From: Flavobacteriaceae bacterium R38
GTDB lineage: Bacteria > Bacteroidota > Bacteroidia > Flavobacteriales > Flavobacteriaceae
Reading direction: 5' to 3'
Length of the DNA stretch: 64,000 nt
NCBI GenBank assembly: GCA_009901575.1
Contig: WXYP01000005.1
Span: 177,176 to 241,175 of the forward strand
Of the stretch, positions 8,140 to 16,728 are shown in pieces. Below the pieces are notes generated by a model that was not told where the DNA came from, did no database searches, and saw only the letters and a program-made list of their open reading frames with translations. Each line of letters begins with the position of its first letter. The first letter of the stretch is position 1. The translations under genes were made by a program, and so were the position numbers.

Positions 8140-9291
8140 TTACTTTTCTAAATTAAGTAAAAAAAGATCAGAAGCAATTCCGTCACATAAAAACTTCCCT
8201 TTTCGGGTTGTCCTTAGTACTTCAGTAGCTTTATCAGTTACAATTTCCAGAAGACCTTCTTTTATATATTTTTCAGCTTGTTTTAATAAATGTTGCTTTG
8301 AAAGCATTCCAAAATCACATACTACTCTTTCTGTAGACACTCCCCAAATGGTTCTTAAACCGGTCATTATATATTCATTATACCGGTCTTTTTTACTTAA
8401 TGTTTCTATTTCTAAAGGCAATTCGTTATTTGAAAGTGCTTTTATATATTTCGGATTGTTTGCAATATTCCACCCTCTGTGATTTCCATCGTAACTATGT
8501 GCTGAAGGACCTATTCCTATATATTTTTTCCCCAGCCAGTATGCTGTATTATTTTTAGAGAAAAAACCGGGTTTCCCAAAATTTGAAAGTTCATAATGCA
8601 CAAAATTGTTTTCCTTTAATATGGTAACGAGGCTTAAAAAATGTTGATGTGCTAATTCATCATCAACCGGAGCTATTCTACCTTTTTCTATAAGTTTTTC
8701 TAATGCTGTTCTGGGTTCAACCGTTAGCGCATAACTCGAAATATGCGGAATCTGAAATGCTAATGTTTTTTCTATGTTTTGTATCCAACGTTCATTACTC
8801 ATTCCCGGAATCCCATAAATAAGATCAATAGATATATTTTCAAACCCGGCATCTTGAGCTTCCTTAATACAACGACTTGCTTCTTCTGCATTATGTGCTC
8901 TGTTCATCAATTTTAAATCTTCTTCAAAAAAAGATTGGATTCCAATACTTAATCTGTTTACAGGAGACTTGTATAAATCGTTTATTTTAATCGATGAAAG
9001 ATCATCCGGATTAGCTTCTAATGTTATCTCCGGAGAAGGAACAATGTTATAATTTTCATAAACTTCATCAAGCAAAAATCGCAGCTCGTCCATCGACAAT
9101 AAAGATGGTGTACCGCCCCCAAAGTAAATTGTTTCAACTACCTCATCTTTAAATTCACTCTTTCTGAGCTTTATCTCTTTTTTTAGCGCATTTAACATCG
9201 CTTCTTTTTTATGTAAAGAAGTCGAAAAGTGAAAATCACAATAATGACAAGCTTGTTTACAAAAAGGAAAATGGATATAAATTCCGGACAT
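8140..9291 (-). CDS. hemW: Radical SAM heme chaperone HemW
   Basis: This 383-aa protein has the radical SAM cluster motif CKQACHYCDF (C11, C15, C18). The residue after CD is F, where true HemN has a fourth cysteine; this marks HemW rather than coproporphyrinogen III dehydrogenase. Further signatures are ETIYFGGGTPSLL (SAM-binding), RLSIGIQSF and YGIPG, plus the C-terminal HemN_C region with GLRTIWGV and KGKFLCDGIASDLF. HemW binds heme and delivers it to membrane apo-proteins. It is followed on the same strand by ruvC, with a short heptamer repeat array in the gap. Confidence 0.94.
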   Translation of the reverse strand: MSGIYIHFPFCKQACHYCDFHFSTSLHKKEAMLNALKKEIKLRKSEFKDEVVETIYFGGGTPSLLSMDELRFLLDEVYENYNIVPSPEITLEANPDDLSSIKINDLYKSPVNRLSIGIQSFFEEDLKLMNRAHNAEEASRCIKEAQDAGFENISIDLIYGIPGMSNERWIQNIEKTLAFQIPHISSYALTVEPRTALEKLIEKGRIAPVDDELAHQHFLSLVTILKENNFVHYELSNFGKPGFFSKNNTAYWLGKKYIGIGPSAHSYDGNHRGWNIANNPKYIKALSNNELPLEIETLSKKDRYNEYIMTGLRTIWGVSTERVVCDFGMLSKQHLLKQAEKYIKEGLLEIVTDKATEVLRTTRKGKFLCDGIASDLFLLNLEK

Positions 9292-9309
9292 TAATTAGTT
9301 TTGGTTTTT

Positions 9310-9343
9310 GAATCTTGAATCTTGAATCTTGAATCTTGAATCT
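9310..9343. repeat. Tandem heptamer (GAATCTT) x 4.9
   Basis: Five adjacent copies of GAATCTT (the last one base short) fill 9310-9343, just upstream of hemW's start and downstream of ruvC's promoter side. The unit is 7 bp and contains GANTC. It is not a multiple of three, but it lies outside any coding frame. A second heptamer array (unit GTCAGGA) occurs at 63940-64000, and its unit also contains GANTC. Confidence 0.95.
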
Positions 9344-9396
9344 AAATATCGTTAAATTCTTAATTAAGAAAACTTATCAAACTTTAATAACTGTAA

Positions 9397-9951
9397 TTAT
9401 TTTTTAATTCTTTTTTCATTGTTTTTCACAAAAGCTGCCCAACCCGTATAACTTTTCCCTACTTCTACTCTACCTTCATTATAAAAATGACAAACAGCGG
9501 CAGCAAGGCCATCTGTAGAATCGAGATTTTTAGGTAATTCTTTAATATTTAGCAAACTCTGTAACATTTTAGCCACTTGTTCCTTTGTAGCATTACCATT
9601 CCCGGTGATAGCCATTTTTATTTTTTTTGGAGAGTATTCCGTAATAGGAACTTCCCTTGACAATCCGGCTGCCATAGCGACTCCTTGTGCACGACCAAGT
9701 TTTAACATTGATTGTACATTCTTCCCAAAAAAAGGAGCTTCTATAGCTATTTCATCTGGGTGATGAGTGTCTATAAGTTCTACTGTTCGTTCAAATATAA
9801 TTTTTAACTTCAGATAGTGATCATCGTATTTCTTTAATTGTAATTCATTCAACTGAACGAGTTGCATTTTTTTATTAACTACTTTTATTAAACCAAATCC
9901 CATAATTGTAGTTCCGGGATCAATTCCTAATATGATTTTTTCTGTTTTCAA
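9397..9951 (-). CDS. ruvC: Crossover junction endodeoxyribonuclease RuvC
   Basis: This Holliday-junction resolvase of 184 aa is close to the usual length (~170-190). The RNase H-like acidic residues are visible as D11 in ILGIDPGTTIMGFG, E71 in IAIEAPFFGKN, and the C-terminal pair D144/D147 in NLDSTDGLAAAVCHF. The E. coli enzyme has His at the position equivalent to D144. The motif 'GRAQGVAMAA' and the loop 'SPKKIKMAITGNGNATKEQV' are also characteristic. RuvC cuts four-way junctions together with RuvAB. No ruvA or ruvB gene is in the window. Confidence 0.96.
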   Translation of the reverse strand: MKTEKIILGIDPGTTIMGFGLIKVVNKKMQLVQLNELQLKKYDDHYLKLKIIFERTVELIDTHHPDEIAIEAPFFGKNVQSMLKLGRAQGVAMAAGLSREVPITEYSPKKIKMAITGNGNATKEQVAKMLQSLLNIKELPKNLDSTDGLAAAVCHFYNEGRVEVGKSYTGWAAFVKNNEKRIKK

Positions 9952-9976
9952 TCAGTAATGAATTTATTTTGATTAT

Positions 9977-10480
9977 TTAATTGGAATAGCGTAATAATTC
10001 TTCTCCATCAACTTCTAATTTTATCTTATCTACAAACCTCAACCCAATTTTTTCCAACAATTTCCTTGAGCCTGTATTTTTTTTAGTTGTTATTGCCAGA
10101 ATCGTTTTTAATCCAAGTGTTGATATTCCATATTCTAATATTGCTTTTGCAGCTTCATAAGTATATCCTTTGCGTTCGTATGCAGGTAAAATTGCAAAAC
10201 CTATATCCGGATTACTCAACCCTGGTCGTTTTAACAAACCACAAATTCCTATGGATGAGTTTTCTTTTTTTGACACCATCTTATACAACCCAAAACCATT
10301 TTCTTTATAGCTATTGATCAGGGATTCACGGATATATTTTCTTGCATCATCAATTGACTCAATTCCTCTATCTCCAATATATTTAATCCAACCCGGGCTG
10401 TTCAACAATTCAAAAAAGAAGTGTTCGTCATCTAAATCTGCTTCTTTTAATACAAGCCTGTCTGTTTCTAAAATCACCAT
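9977..10480 (-). CDS. GNAT family N-acetyltransferase (RimJ/RimL-like)
   Basis: This 167-aa GNAT protein begins 'ILETDRLVLKEADLDDEHFFFEL', typical of the Acetyltransf_3 / RimJ-RimL subgroup. The acetyl-CoA pyrophosphate loop reads 'AILPAYERKGYTYEAAKAIL', a Q/RxxGxA-type motif with YE in place of GA. The C-terminal 'GSRKLLEKIGL' completes the fold. Substrates of this subgroup range from ribosomal proteins to small molecules and cannot be told here. It sits 25 bp upstream of ruvC on the same strand and may share its transcript. Confidence 0.88.
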   Translation of the reverse strand: MVILETDRLVLKEADLDDEHFFFELLNSPGWIKYIGDRGIESIDDARKYIRESLINSYKENGFGLYKMVSKKENSSIGICGLLKRPGLSNPDIGFAILPAYERKGYTYEAAKAILEYGISTLGLKTILAITTKKNTGSRKLLEKIGLRFVDKIKLEVDGEELLRYSN

Positions 10481-10543
10481 ATCACTAGGTCTCTTCTGAT
10501 AAGATACTATAAAAACTCCTGATTATTCGTTTACTTTGTAATC

Positions 10544-11518
10544 ATGCAAAATGCCATTCCATACAAATCTAAGCAATTCCTAACCCTACTCATAAAACTT
10601 TCTATTGTATTTGGAGCTTGTTATTTTATTTATAATCGATTACATCAATTAAACATTGGAACTTTTTGGGAAGCATTACAATTGAATCAAATTTTAAGTT
10701 TTAAAAACAGTTGTATTCTATTGGGATTAAGCGCACTCAACTGGTTTTTTGAAGTTTTGAAATGGAAAGTCATTACCAGTCCGGTTAAAGAGATAAGCCT
10801 GAAAATGTCATTAGAGCAGAGCCTGGGTTCATTAACTGCTTCATTATTCACTCCAAACAGGATTGGAGAATACGGAGCTAAGCCTATTTATTTTGAAAAA
10901 AAAGATCGTAAAAAAATTGTCCTAATTACATTGATAAATAATATGGGACAAATGCTGGTTACGCTCTTTTTCGGATTGTTAGGGATTTCCTTCTTCATAA
11001 AATCATTCCAGTTGACTATTATTTATTCCCGTTTATATATTTTAATCGGATTACTAACATTCATTTCGGCTATTATAATTTTCATTTTAAAACAAAAAAG
11101 AATTAAAATAGGTGGCGTCTCTTTGCAGCGTATTAAAACATTTTTAAAAACTATTCCCAGGAAAGTGATTACTATAAATATAGCTCTGGCTTTTTTACGA
11201 TACTTAATTTTTTCTCATCAGTTTTATTTTCTTATTTCTCTTTTTAATCCGCAAATTTCCTATCTCGAAATAATGATGGGAATTACTACCATCTATTTAA
11301 TCAGCTCTGTAGTTCCTATGCTGTTTATTTTTGATGTGATCTTAAAAAGCAGTATTGCCGTTTGGGTATTTGGATATTTGAATATAAATGAATTTGCTGT
11401 TATCACTACGATTACATTAATGTGGATGCTCAATTTTATGATTCCTGGTATTTTGGGAAGTTATTTTGTACTTAATTTTAGCTTTAATCATCCTCCTAAA
11501 GTTATCAATAAATCATGA
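10544..11518 (+). CDS. Flippase-like integral membrane protein (UPF0104 / LPG synthase TM region family)
   Basis: This polytopic protein of 324 aa has about eight hydrophobic segments. The family motif appears as 'SLEQSLGSLTASLFTPNRIGEYGAKP', the usual site of the conserved R-x-GE in 'aglD/MprF N-terminal'-type membrane domains. The family is associated with lipid flipping or with glycolipid assembly. The 4-bp overlap (ATGA) with the following glycosyltransferase argues that the two cooperate on a membrane glycolipid, which is inferred. A TTACTTTG element at 10531-10538, a near match to the Bacteroidota -7 box, lies only 5 bp before the ATG, so the mRNA leader would be very short. Confidence 0.85.
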   Translation: MQNAIPYKSKQFLTLLIKLSIVFGACYFIYNRLHQLNIGTFWEALQLNQILSFKNSCILLGLSALNWFFEVLKWKVITSPVKEISLKMSLEQSLGSLTASLFTPNRIGEYGAKPIYFEKKDRKKIVLITLINNMGQMLVTLFFGLLGISFFIKSFQLTIIYSRLYILIGLLTFISAIIIFILKQKRIKIGGVSLQRIKTFLKTIPRKVITINIALAFLRYLIFSHQFYFLISLFNPQISYLEIMMGITTIYLISSVVPMLFIFDVILKSSIAVWVFGYLNINEFAVITTITLMWMLNFMIPGILGSYFVLNFSFNHPPKVINKS

Positions 11519-12642
11519 TGTTCGTAATCTTAACTATAGGCTTTTTATATGGCAGTCTTATTTTTTGGTTTCTCTTGGGAATGAAAAAAATAGAACTATT
11601 TGAATCCAAAGGGTTAAAGGCAATTACCAAATTTTCTATCATCGTTCCTTTTAGAAATGAAGCTGAGCATTTACCTGCTCTTTTAGATGCTATCAATACT
11701 ATTGACTATCCGGAAAGTATGTTTGAAGTTCTCTTTATTGATGATGACTCTAATGACAATTCTGTAACTATAATTGAGCATTTTATCAATGCAAATACAA
11801 ATTTGAATCTTTTTATTCTCCCGAATCAGAGGCAATCGAATTCCCCTAAAAAAGACGCCATAACTACTGCTATCGATCGTACAAAAAACGACTGGATTAT
11901 CACTACCGATGCCGATTGCATTCTTCCTCCTAAATGGCTCCACCTATTAGATGAACGTATTCAAAGCAAACAACCAGAATTAATTGCCGGGCCAGTTACC
12001 TATTTAAGTGAGCATAAATTCCTCAATCAATTTCAATTATTAGACCTGCATAGTCTACAAGGAATAACGATCGGAGCTTTTGGATGGAAACGTCCTTTTT
12101 TGTGTAATGGTGCAAACCTTGCCTATAAAAAAGAAGCTTTTTATGATGCCAACGGATTTTCTGAAAATGATACTATAGCCAGCGGAGATGACATTTTTCT
12201 CATGGAGAAAATTGTAAAATTATATCCTGAAAAAGTTGATTATCTAAAAAGCCAGGAAGCCATTGTTTACACAAACTCACAGCCTGACTGGAATAGCCTT
12301 ATTCATCAACGCATACGTTGGGCTGCCAAAGCCTCAGCTTATAACAATTCAATTGGAAAAACTACAGCTTTAATAGTGTTATTAATAAATTTATATCTTG
12401 TTGTATCATTCATCGGGGCCATTACACTTTTAATTCCTTTTAGCTTTTTTGTGTTTTTAATGGGCTTCAAATTGATTATTGATTTCCCCATACTCTATAA
12501 AACAGCTTCTTTTTTTAAGCAGAAAAATCAGTTGAAATATTATTTGCAGAGCAGCTTACTATATCCTTTTTTTAGCTTTTATGTAGCTATAAGAAGTTTC
12601 TTTTTCGGTTATAAATGGAAAGACAGGAAATTCATTCAGTAA
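11515..12642 (+). CDS. Membrane-associated family 2 glycosyltransferase
   Basis: This 375-aa protein has an N-terminal membrane segment, a GT-A catalytic domain and C-terminal membrane helices. Motifs are FSIIVPFRNEAEHLPALLDA, the nucleotide-binding 'FIDDDSNDNS', the metal-binding 'TTDADCILPPKWL', 'ASGDDIFLMEKI' and the processive-type 'HQRIRWAAK' (Q/RxxRW). The arrangement matches transferases that use polyprenyl- or lipid-linked acceptors at the inner membrane. The start overlaps the flippase-like gene by 4 bp. The acceptor and sugar are not identifiable, and no polysaccharide locus is adjacent. Confidence 0.9.
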   Translation: MMFVILTIGFLYGSLIFWFLLGMKKIELFESKGLKAITKFSIIVPFRNEAEHLPALLDAINTIDYPESMFEVLFIDDDSNDNSVTIIEHFINANTNLNLFILPNQRQSNSPKKDAITTAIDRTKNDWIITTDADCILPPKWLHLLDERIQSKQPELIAGPVTYLSEHKFLNQFQLLDLHSLQGITIGAFGWKRPFLCNGANLAYKKEAFYDANGFSENDTIASGDDIFLMEKIVKLYPEKVDYLKSQEAIVYTNSQPDWNSLIHQRIRWAAKASAYNNSIGKTTALIVLLINLYLVVSFIGAITLLIPFSFFVFLMGFKLIIDFPILYKTASFFKQKNQLKYYLQSSLLYPFFSFYVAIRSFFFGYKWKDRKFIQ

Positions 12643-12649
12643 TATTTTT

Positions 12650-13108
12650 TTATTTTTTCAGGCGATGATCAAACAAAAACTTCTCTGTCTTTACTACTTT
12701 AATCTTATGAGCATCGGGATGTAACGGATTAATAATATAATTATACTCTGACTTTACTATAGCCGATGGTACTCTCAATACAACACCTTTTTTATCATTA
12801 CAAAATTTGGTAAAAACATTTTGGGTTGCACTATTGTAGGGAAAACTGTTCCAGCCTTTAGGTAGTTTTTTCTCTTCAATTATTTCTATATCATCAGGAA
12901 TATCTATATGAATTAAAATCCGATCATCGGGTAAATCTTCAGAAATATCAAGATGCATTACCACTTCTAAATAAGCAAGCGATAAATTTTGTGAGGTATA
13001 CACAGCCCTTGTTCCTACTTTATTCCAACGCCCACCTACTTTTTCTGCACCTATCCCAGAAAGTAGATCGTTTTTACGCTTTGCCCGATCTATCCTGTAA
13101 ACAATCAT
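12650..13108 (-). CDS. RES-domain toxin
   Basis: This is a RES family protein of 152 aa. The hallmark residues are visible as R in YRIDRAK and GGRWNKVG, E in LAYLEVVMHL, and S in VPSAIVKSEYNYIINP. RES toxins degrade NAD+ and are held in check by an Xre/MbcA/ParS-type antitoxin, which is the adjacent upstream gene. The two genes overlap by 1 bp (TAATG), the normal antitoxin-then-toxin order for this family. The toxin frame is intact, with no disrupting stops. Confidence 0.93.
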   Translation of the reverse strand: MIVYRIDRAKRKNDLLSGIGAEKVGGRWNKVGTRAVYTSQNLSLAYLEVVMHLDISEDLPDDRILIHIDIPDDIEIIEEKKLPKGWNSFPYNSATQNVFTKFCNDKKGVVLRVPSAIVKSEYNYIINPLHPDAHKIKVVKTEKFLFDHRLKK

Positions 13109-13521
13109 TAAACAAAGATCCCGTAATCAATGCGGGTTATTTCGTTAAGTACTAATTGCACGCCATAGCTTGTATCTAAGAGTGAAAATGGTACTTCTCC
13201 CCCCAAAGCCACATTGGGTTTGTTTAACCATCTTGTAAATTTCTTTTCATCTCCAAAAACCTCAAACCCTTTTGAATATACTTCTGCAATTTCAAAAAGA
13301 CGTTCACTTACTTCTTTATCGTAATTTGATTTTTTGGCCAAAGTAGAATAAGAAGCCGGTACTATCTCAGAAATCTTTGTCAATGGTAAAGCTACCCTCA
13401 TACTGAATTTTTTCAAATCTGAACGAGATACTCCATTTCTGCTGGCATGTATAATTTTTAGCTTTGTCCTTGGCGAGTTGTTACTCTTATCTACGAACTC
13501 TGTTAATGATATGGCTTCCAT
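13108..13521 (-). CDS. Xre/MbcA/ParS family antitoxin (DUF2384 toxin-binding domain)
   Basis: This 137-aa protein has an N-terminal helical HTH region that includes 'SRSDLKKFSMRVALPLTKISEIVPASYSTLAKK'. Its C-terminal MbcA/ParS toxin-binding domain contains 'ERLFEIAEVYSKGFEVFGDEKKFTRWLNKPN' and 'PFSLLDTSYGVQLVLNEITRIDYG'. The C-terminal domain occludes the RES active site in known complexes. Palindromes just upstream (13527-13558) are suited to autorepression. The gene is translationally coupled to the RES toxin. Confidence 0.93.
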   Translation of the reverse strand: MEAISLTEFVDKSNNSPRTKLKIIHASRNGVSRSDLKKFSMRVALPLTKISEIVPASYSTLAKKSNYDKEVSERLFEIAEVYSKGFEVFGDEKKFTRWLNKPNVALGGEVPFSLLDTSYGVQLVLNEITRIDYGIFV

Positions 13522-13526
13522 AATAG

Positions 13527-13558
13527 GTAAATTTACTTATAACGTTATGTAAAATTAC
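13527..13558. promoter_or_regulatory. Palindromic operator cluster of the RES/Xre pair
   Basis: Three 10-bp palindromic units occur directly before the antitoxin start. GTAAATTTAC (13527-13536) and ATAACGTTAT (13539-13548) are perfect, and GTAAAATTAC (13549-13558) is near-perfect. The outer units are arranged almost symmetrically around the central ACGT. Autorepression of toxin-antitoxin operons through such dyads is the norm, so the antitoxin HTH probably binds here. Confidence 0.6.
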
Positions 13559-13610
13559 TAAATATTAATGATTAAACAATATCTCTTCTTGTATTTAACA
13601 AAGTTTTTAA

Positions 13611-14126
13611 TCACTTACTCACATTCAATATAATAGGTAGCGTAAATCGGGTAGCTACAGGTATTAATTGTATTTCCAGTTCTGATTTTGCTTTTTTCTG
13701 AGCCGCATAGATTTTAGGTAATACACCAATTGATTCTTCTATAGCTTTTCGCAATCCGGGAAGTTGTTTTCTGGTTTCCAAATCTGCATCAATTTTTAAG
13801 ATCGATACCACTCCTTGATTATCTATTTTAAGGTCCAGATAAATGGTATCGGATATCGGTTTTTTAACTGTAAAATGATACTCTTGTAAAGACTCCATCA
13901 AATGATCTGTAAATGTATTTTTAAAGCAATCATTTTGCTCGGGTTTAGGGGCTAATTCACTACAACTTTCAAATAAAGGATAACTATCTACCTCATTCCA
14001 GTTTATGGTATCTACCCTCTGTATTACTAACTCATTTGCTTTTTTATCCTGATCTATAAAATAGGAACAACTCCCACTACTTAAGAGCAGAGCAACAAGC
14101 CCTATACTAAGAAAAACATACCTCAT
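13611..14126 (-). CDS. Lipoprotein with a degenerate TonB-C-like region, end of the BlaI/M56 operon
   Basis: The start is placed at the methionine in MRYVFLSIGL, giving a lipoprotein signal ending SSGSC. A start three codons earlier is possible. The mature part has 'YPLFESCSELAPKPEQNDCFKNTFTDHL' followed by 'DTIYLDLKIDNQGVVSILK'. This order and the spacing of its two cysteines mirror the TonB C-terminal module of the M56 protein encoded upstream ('VFPGCEDAADPRACFNQKMQEHI' then 'AVLFTIDENGNITKIK'). It is therefore probably a diverged relative of that domain. It follows the TPR gene by 47 bp on the same strand. Function unknown. Confidence 0.7.
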   Translation of the reverse strand: MRYVFLSIGLVALLLSSGSCSYFIDQDKKANELVIQRVDTINWNEVDSYPLFESCSELAPKPEQNDCFKNTFTDHLMESLQEYHFTVKKPISDTIYLDLKIDNQGVVSILKIDADLETRKQLPGLRKAIEESIGVLPKIYAAQKKAKSELEIQLIPVATRFTLPIILNVSK

Positions 14127-14173
14127 CAAAATCAAAAAATAGATACGGAAAAATACGATTTTTTTCAGCTAAT

Positions 14174-15319
14174 CTATTCTCTTGATAAATGAATTTCTGT
14201 TTTTAATTCTGAAATACGTTTTTCTATATATTCATCAAATTGTTTTAAACGTCCGCCAAACTTTTCAATATAGTTTTCAAAATATCGAAGTTTGTCCTTA
14301 GGGTTTTTATAATAAGTATCGGCTAAAAAACAAATCCGATAATAGATAAATTGATTATTCGGATTTTCTTCAAAAGCCAGATTATAATAATCTAATGCTT
14401 TTTTCTTATCTCGCTGGTCCATATAAATATGGGCAAGCGTTGTATATTCTTTATCAAATTTCACCTCTTGTACTTCAATAGATTTTTCTACAAGATCTAT
14501 TGCCTTTTCATAGTCTTTTAACTTCCAAAAGATATGCCCCAAAGCATTATAGGCCTCCGCATCTTCATCATCAAATTCCAAAACTTTATTATAGGCTTCT
14601 ATTGCTTTTTCATAATCCTTAGTATTAACATAACAAACACCTAGCTTTTCATAGATGTATTGTTTTTCTTGTTTTAATTCGATTAACCTTTCAAATAGAG
14701 GTCTTGCCTCATGGTAATCCCGGTCATTAAACAGGGAAAGTGCTTTTAGATTAATTAATTCAGTAGAGTTAGGGTAAAATGCCAAGCCTTTATCTACATA
14801 CAAAATCACAGAATCAACTTCTTTAAATAAAACATAATATTTACCGATTTCATTTATGCTTTTCAAGTGTGTGTTATCTATATTATAGGCTTTTTTAAAT
14901 GCCAAAAGGCTTTCTTCGGAGGTACCTTTTTCTTGTTTTGAAATTAGTCCAAGATAATAGTGGTATTGCGGATTTTGATCATCGTTCTCAATCAAGGTAG
15001 TAAAGACATCTTTTGCTTTTTGAAATGATCTTGTTTTGTAATAAAGTATTCCTAATTCGTATTTGGCTAAAAACAGGTTAGTGTCTTTTTCTAATAAACT
15101 CTCATATTGCAAAATAGCTTTATCGTAATTTCCAATTGAATTATATGCTCTGGCGATCTGCCAACTGGCATAAGATGTTGGCACTTTAGCATAGGCATTT
15201 ATCGCCTTAGTATAATTAGCTAGTTTAAATAGACTATCTGCAACAGTCAAAGCCGAATCCTGAGATTCGGCTTTGTAAGAGATGAATAGCAATATAATTA
15301 GTAATACTTTTTTTATCAT
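14174..15319 (-). CDS. Exported TPR-repeat protein, third gene of the BlaI/M56 operon
   Basis: This 381-aa protein has an N-terminal signal peptide (MIKKVLLIILLFISYKAES) followed by about eight tetratricopeptide repeats. The clearest read 'AVKDYEKAIEAYNKVLEFDDEDAEAYNALGHIFWK'-type units, including AYNALGHIFWKLKDYEKAI near residues 256-274. It overlaps the M56/TonB gene by 4 bp. A periplasmic TPR scaffold encoded with a M56 metalloprotease-sensor suggests a protein-interaction partner in the signalling or envelope-stress response, but no specific target can be read. No catalytic motif is present. Confidence 0.85.
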   Translation of the reverse strand: MIKKVLLIILLFISYKAESQDSALTVADSLFKLANYTKAINAYAKVPTSYASWQIARAYNSIGNYDKAILQYESLLEKDTNLFLAKYELGILYYKTRSFQKAKDVFTTLIENDDQNPQYHYYLGLISKQEKGTSEESLLAFKKAYNIDNTHLKSINEIGKYYVLFKEVDSVILYVDKGLAFYPNSTELINLKALSLFNDRDYHEARPLFERLIELKQEKQYIYEKLGVCYVNTKDYEKAIEAYNKVLEFDDEDAEAYNALGHIFWKLKDYEKAIDLVEKSIEVQEVKFDKEYTTLAHIYMDQRDKKKALDYYNLAFEENPNNQFIYYRICFLADTYYKNPKDKLRYFENYIEKFGGRLKQFDEYIEKRISELKTEIHLSRE

Positions 15320-16728
15320 TGTAATCTAAAGTTTATCGGTATTGAAAATGGTACCCTAACCCCCTGTCCTTTATGTTCTCCCGGTTCCATTTTAGGCAGT
15401 TTTTCTATGATTCTAACCGCTTCAGCTTCTAAGGATTTATCTGTTCCTCTCTTTTTAATTTTGGTAATGTTTCCATTTTCATCAATGGTAAATAATACTG
15501 CTACACGGCCTTGGATTCCTTTCTGCATAGCTTCTTCGGGGTATTGGAAATTCTCACGAATATGCTCTTGCATTTTTTGATTAAAGCAAGCTCTTGGATC
15601 TGCCGCATCTTCACAACCTGGAAAAACAGGAACTTTATCTACTACCGCAAAAGGGATATCTACACCTTCTATGAAATCACCATTTTTATTAGTAGTAATT
15701 TCAGTTTTTGTACCCACTATTTTCCCCGATTCTATAAACTTTAACATCTTTGCATAGAGTTCTTCTTTTTCTCTGGGCGTTAGGTCTTTTATCGATTGGA
15801 GTTCTTTTGCTAATTGGATCGCCTGAAGATTTTCTTCTGATTCCTGTTCCTGAGATGCTTCTTCAAATCTTAATTCCTGACTCTCATTTTCACAAGAACT
15901 GTAAACCAACATTGTTAAAACCAAGGGAATTAATAATAAATACTTTAATTGCCAGATATTCTTCGATTTTGATTTTTGTAACATAATTATTCTTTTTTTG
16001 ATTAATGATGAATTAAAAAATTGATTTATAAATGATATATTTTCTGTTTTAAAAACTTCTGATAATAAGTGTTGATAATGCTTTTGTTTATTCTTTTTTA
16101 TAATCTTGGCATCGGCTATAAACTCATGGAGCTCAGAAATTCTATTTTGATAGATATAAATAAGCGGATTAAACCACATCACTACTTTTAACAGTTCGAA
16201 AAAAACTAAATCCAAAGAATGATTTTGCTTTACATGAACTAACTCGTGATCTATAATATGCTGATGTTCTTTTTCTAACACCCTATCTCCCAGAAAGATA
16301 TTTTTAAAAAAAGAAAAAGCAGAGGTACTGTCTTTGATAATAACTGTTGTATAATCGCTATACCTGACTTTATTATTATTGCTTTTTAAGCTGTAAATTC
16401 TATATAGTTTGTATATAAAAATCAATAAACTTATGATACTCCCGATAATAAATAATAATTGCAATGCTGTTAACTTAAAACCGGGGTCCGCTACATTATC
16501 CTGAACATTAGCACCTACAATGATTTCCGGTAATGCTATTACATAAGTTTGAGGAATTACTTCTTTAAATTGTTCTAATTTAATAAGCGGAATAACAAAA
16601 GAAAGTACAGACGTCATCAACAAATAAACCCTATTCCAATTAAAGAACGTTTCTTTTTTTAAGAAAAAATCATAGACAACTATAAACAATAGTTGAAAGG
16701 CTATAACTTGTATAATATAGTGTATCAT
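15316..16728 (-). CDS. BlaR1-like M56 metallopeptidase fused to a TonB C-terminal domain
   Basis: This 470-aa protein has N-terminal membrane helices (about 1-50 and 88-108). A M56 zinc peptidase site follows in IIDHELVHVKQNHSLDL (H161, E162, H165), then a further membrane helix near 260-275. A charged linker leads to a TonB-C-like domain at ~365-470 with 'YPEEAMQKGIQGRVAVLFTIDENGNI' and 'RVPFSIPINFRLQ'. Classic BlaR1/MecR1 ends in a penicillin-binding sensor domain; here a TonB-type domain takes its place, as is frequent in Bacteroidota. It overlaps the BlaI-type repressor gene by 4 bp. It is inferred to sense an envelope cue and trigger cleavage of BlaI. Confidence 0.9.
   Translation of the reverse strand: MIHYIIQVIAFQLLFIVVYDFFLKKETFFNWNRVYLLMTSVLSFVIPLIKLEQFKEVIPQTYVIALPEIIVGANVQDNVADPGFKLTALQLLFIIGSIISLLIFIYKLYRIYSLKSNNNKVRYSDYTTVIIKDSTSAFSFFKNIFLGDRVLEKEHQHIIDHELVHVKQNHSLDLVFFELLKVVMWFNPLIYIYQNRISELHEFIADAKIIKKNKQKHYQHLLSEVFKTENISFINQFFNSSLIKKRIIMLQKSKSKNIWQLKYLLLIPLVLTMLVYSSCENESQELRFEEASQEQESEENLQAIQLAKELQSIKDLTPREKEELYAKMLKFIESGKIVGTKTEITTNKNGDFIEGVDIPFAVVDKVPVFPGCEDAADPRACFNQKMQEHIRENFQYPEEAMQKGIQGRVAVLFTIDENGNITKIKKRGTDKSLEAEAVRIIEKLPKMEPGEHKGQGVRVPFSIPINFRLQ

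Noticed and set aside
9310..9343. Heptamer array as a CRISPR array
   Set aside because: The units are contiguous with no spacers and there are no cas genes.
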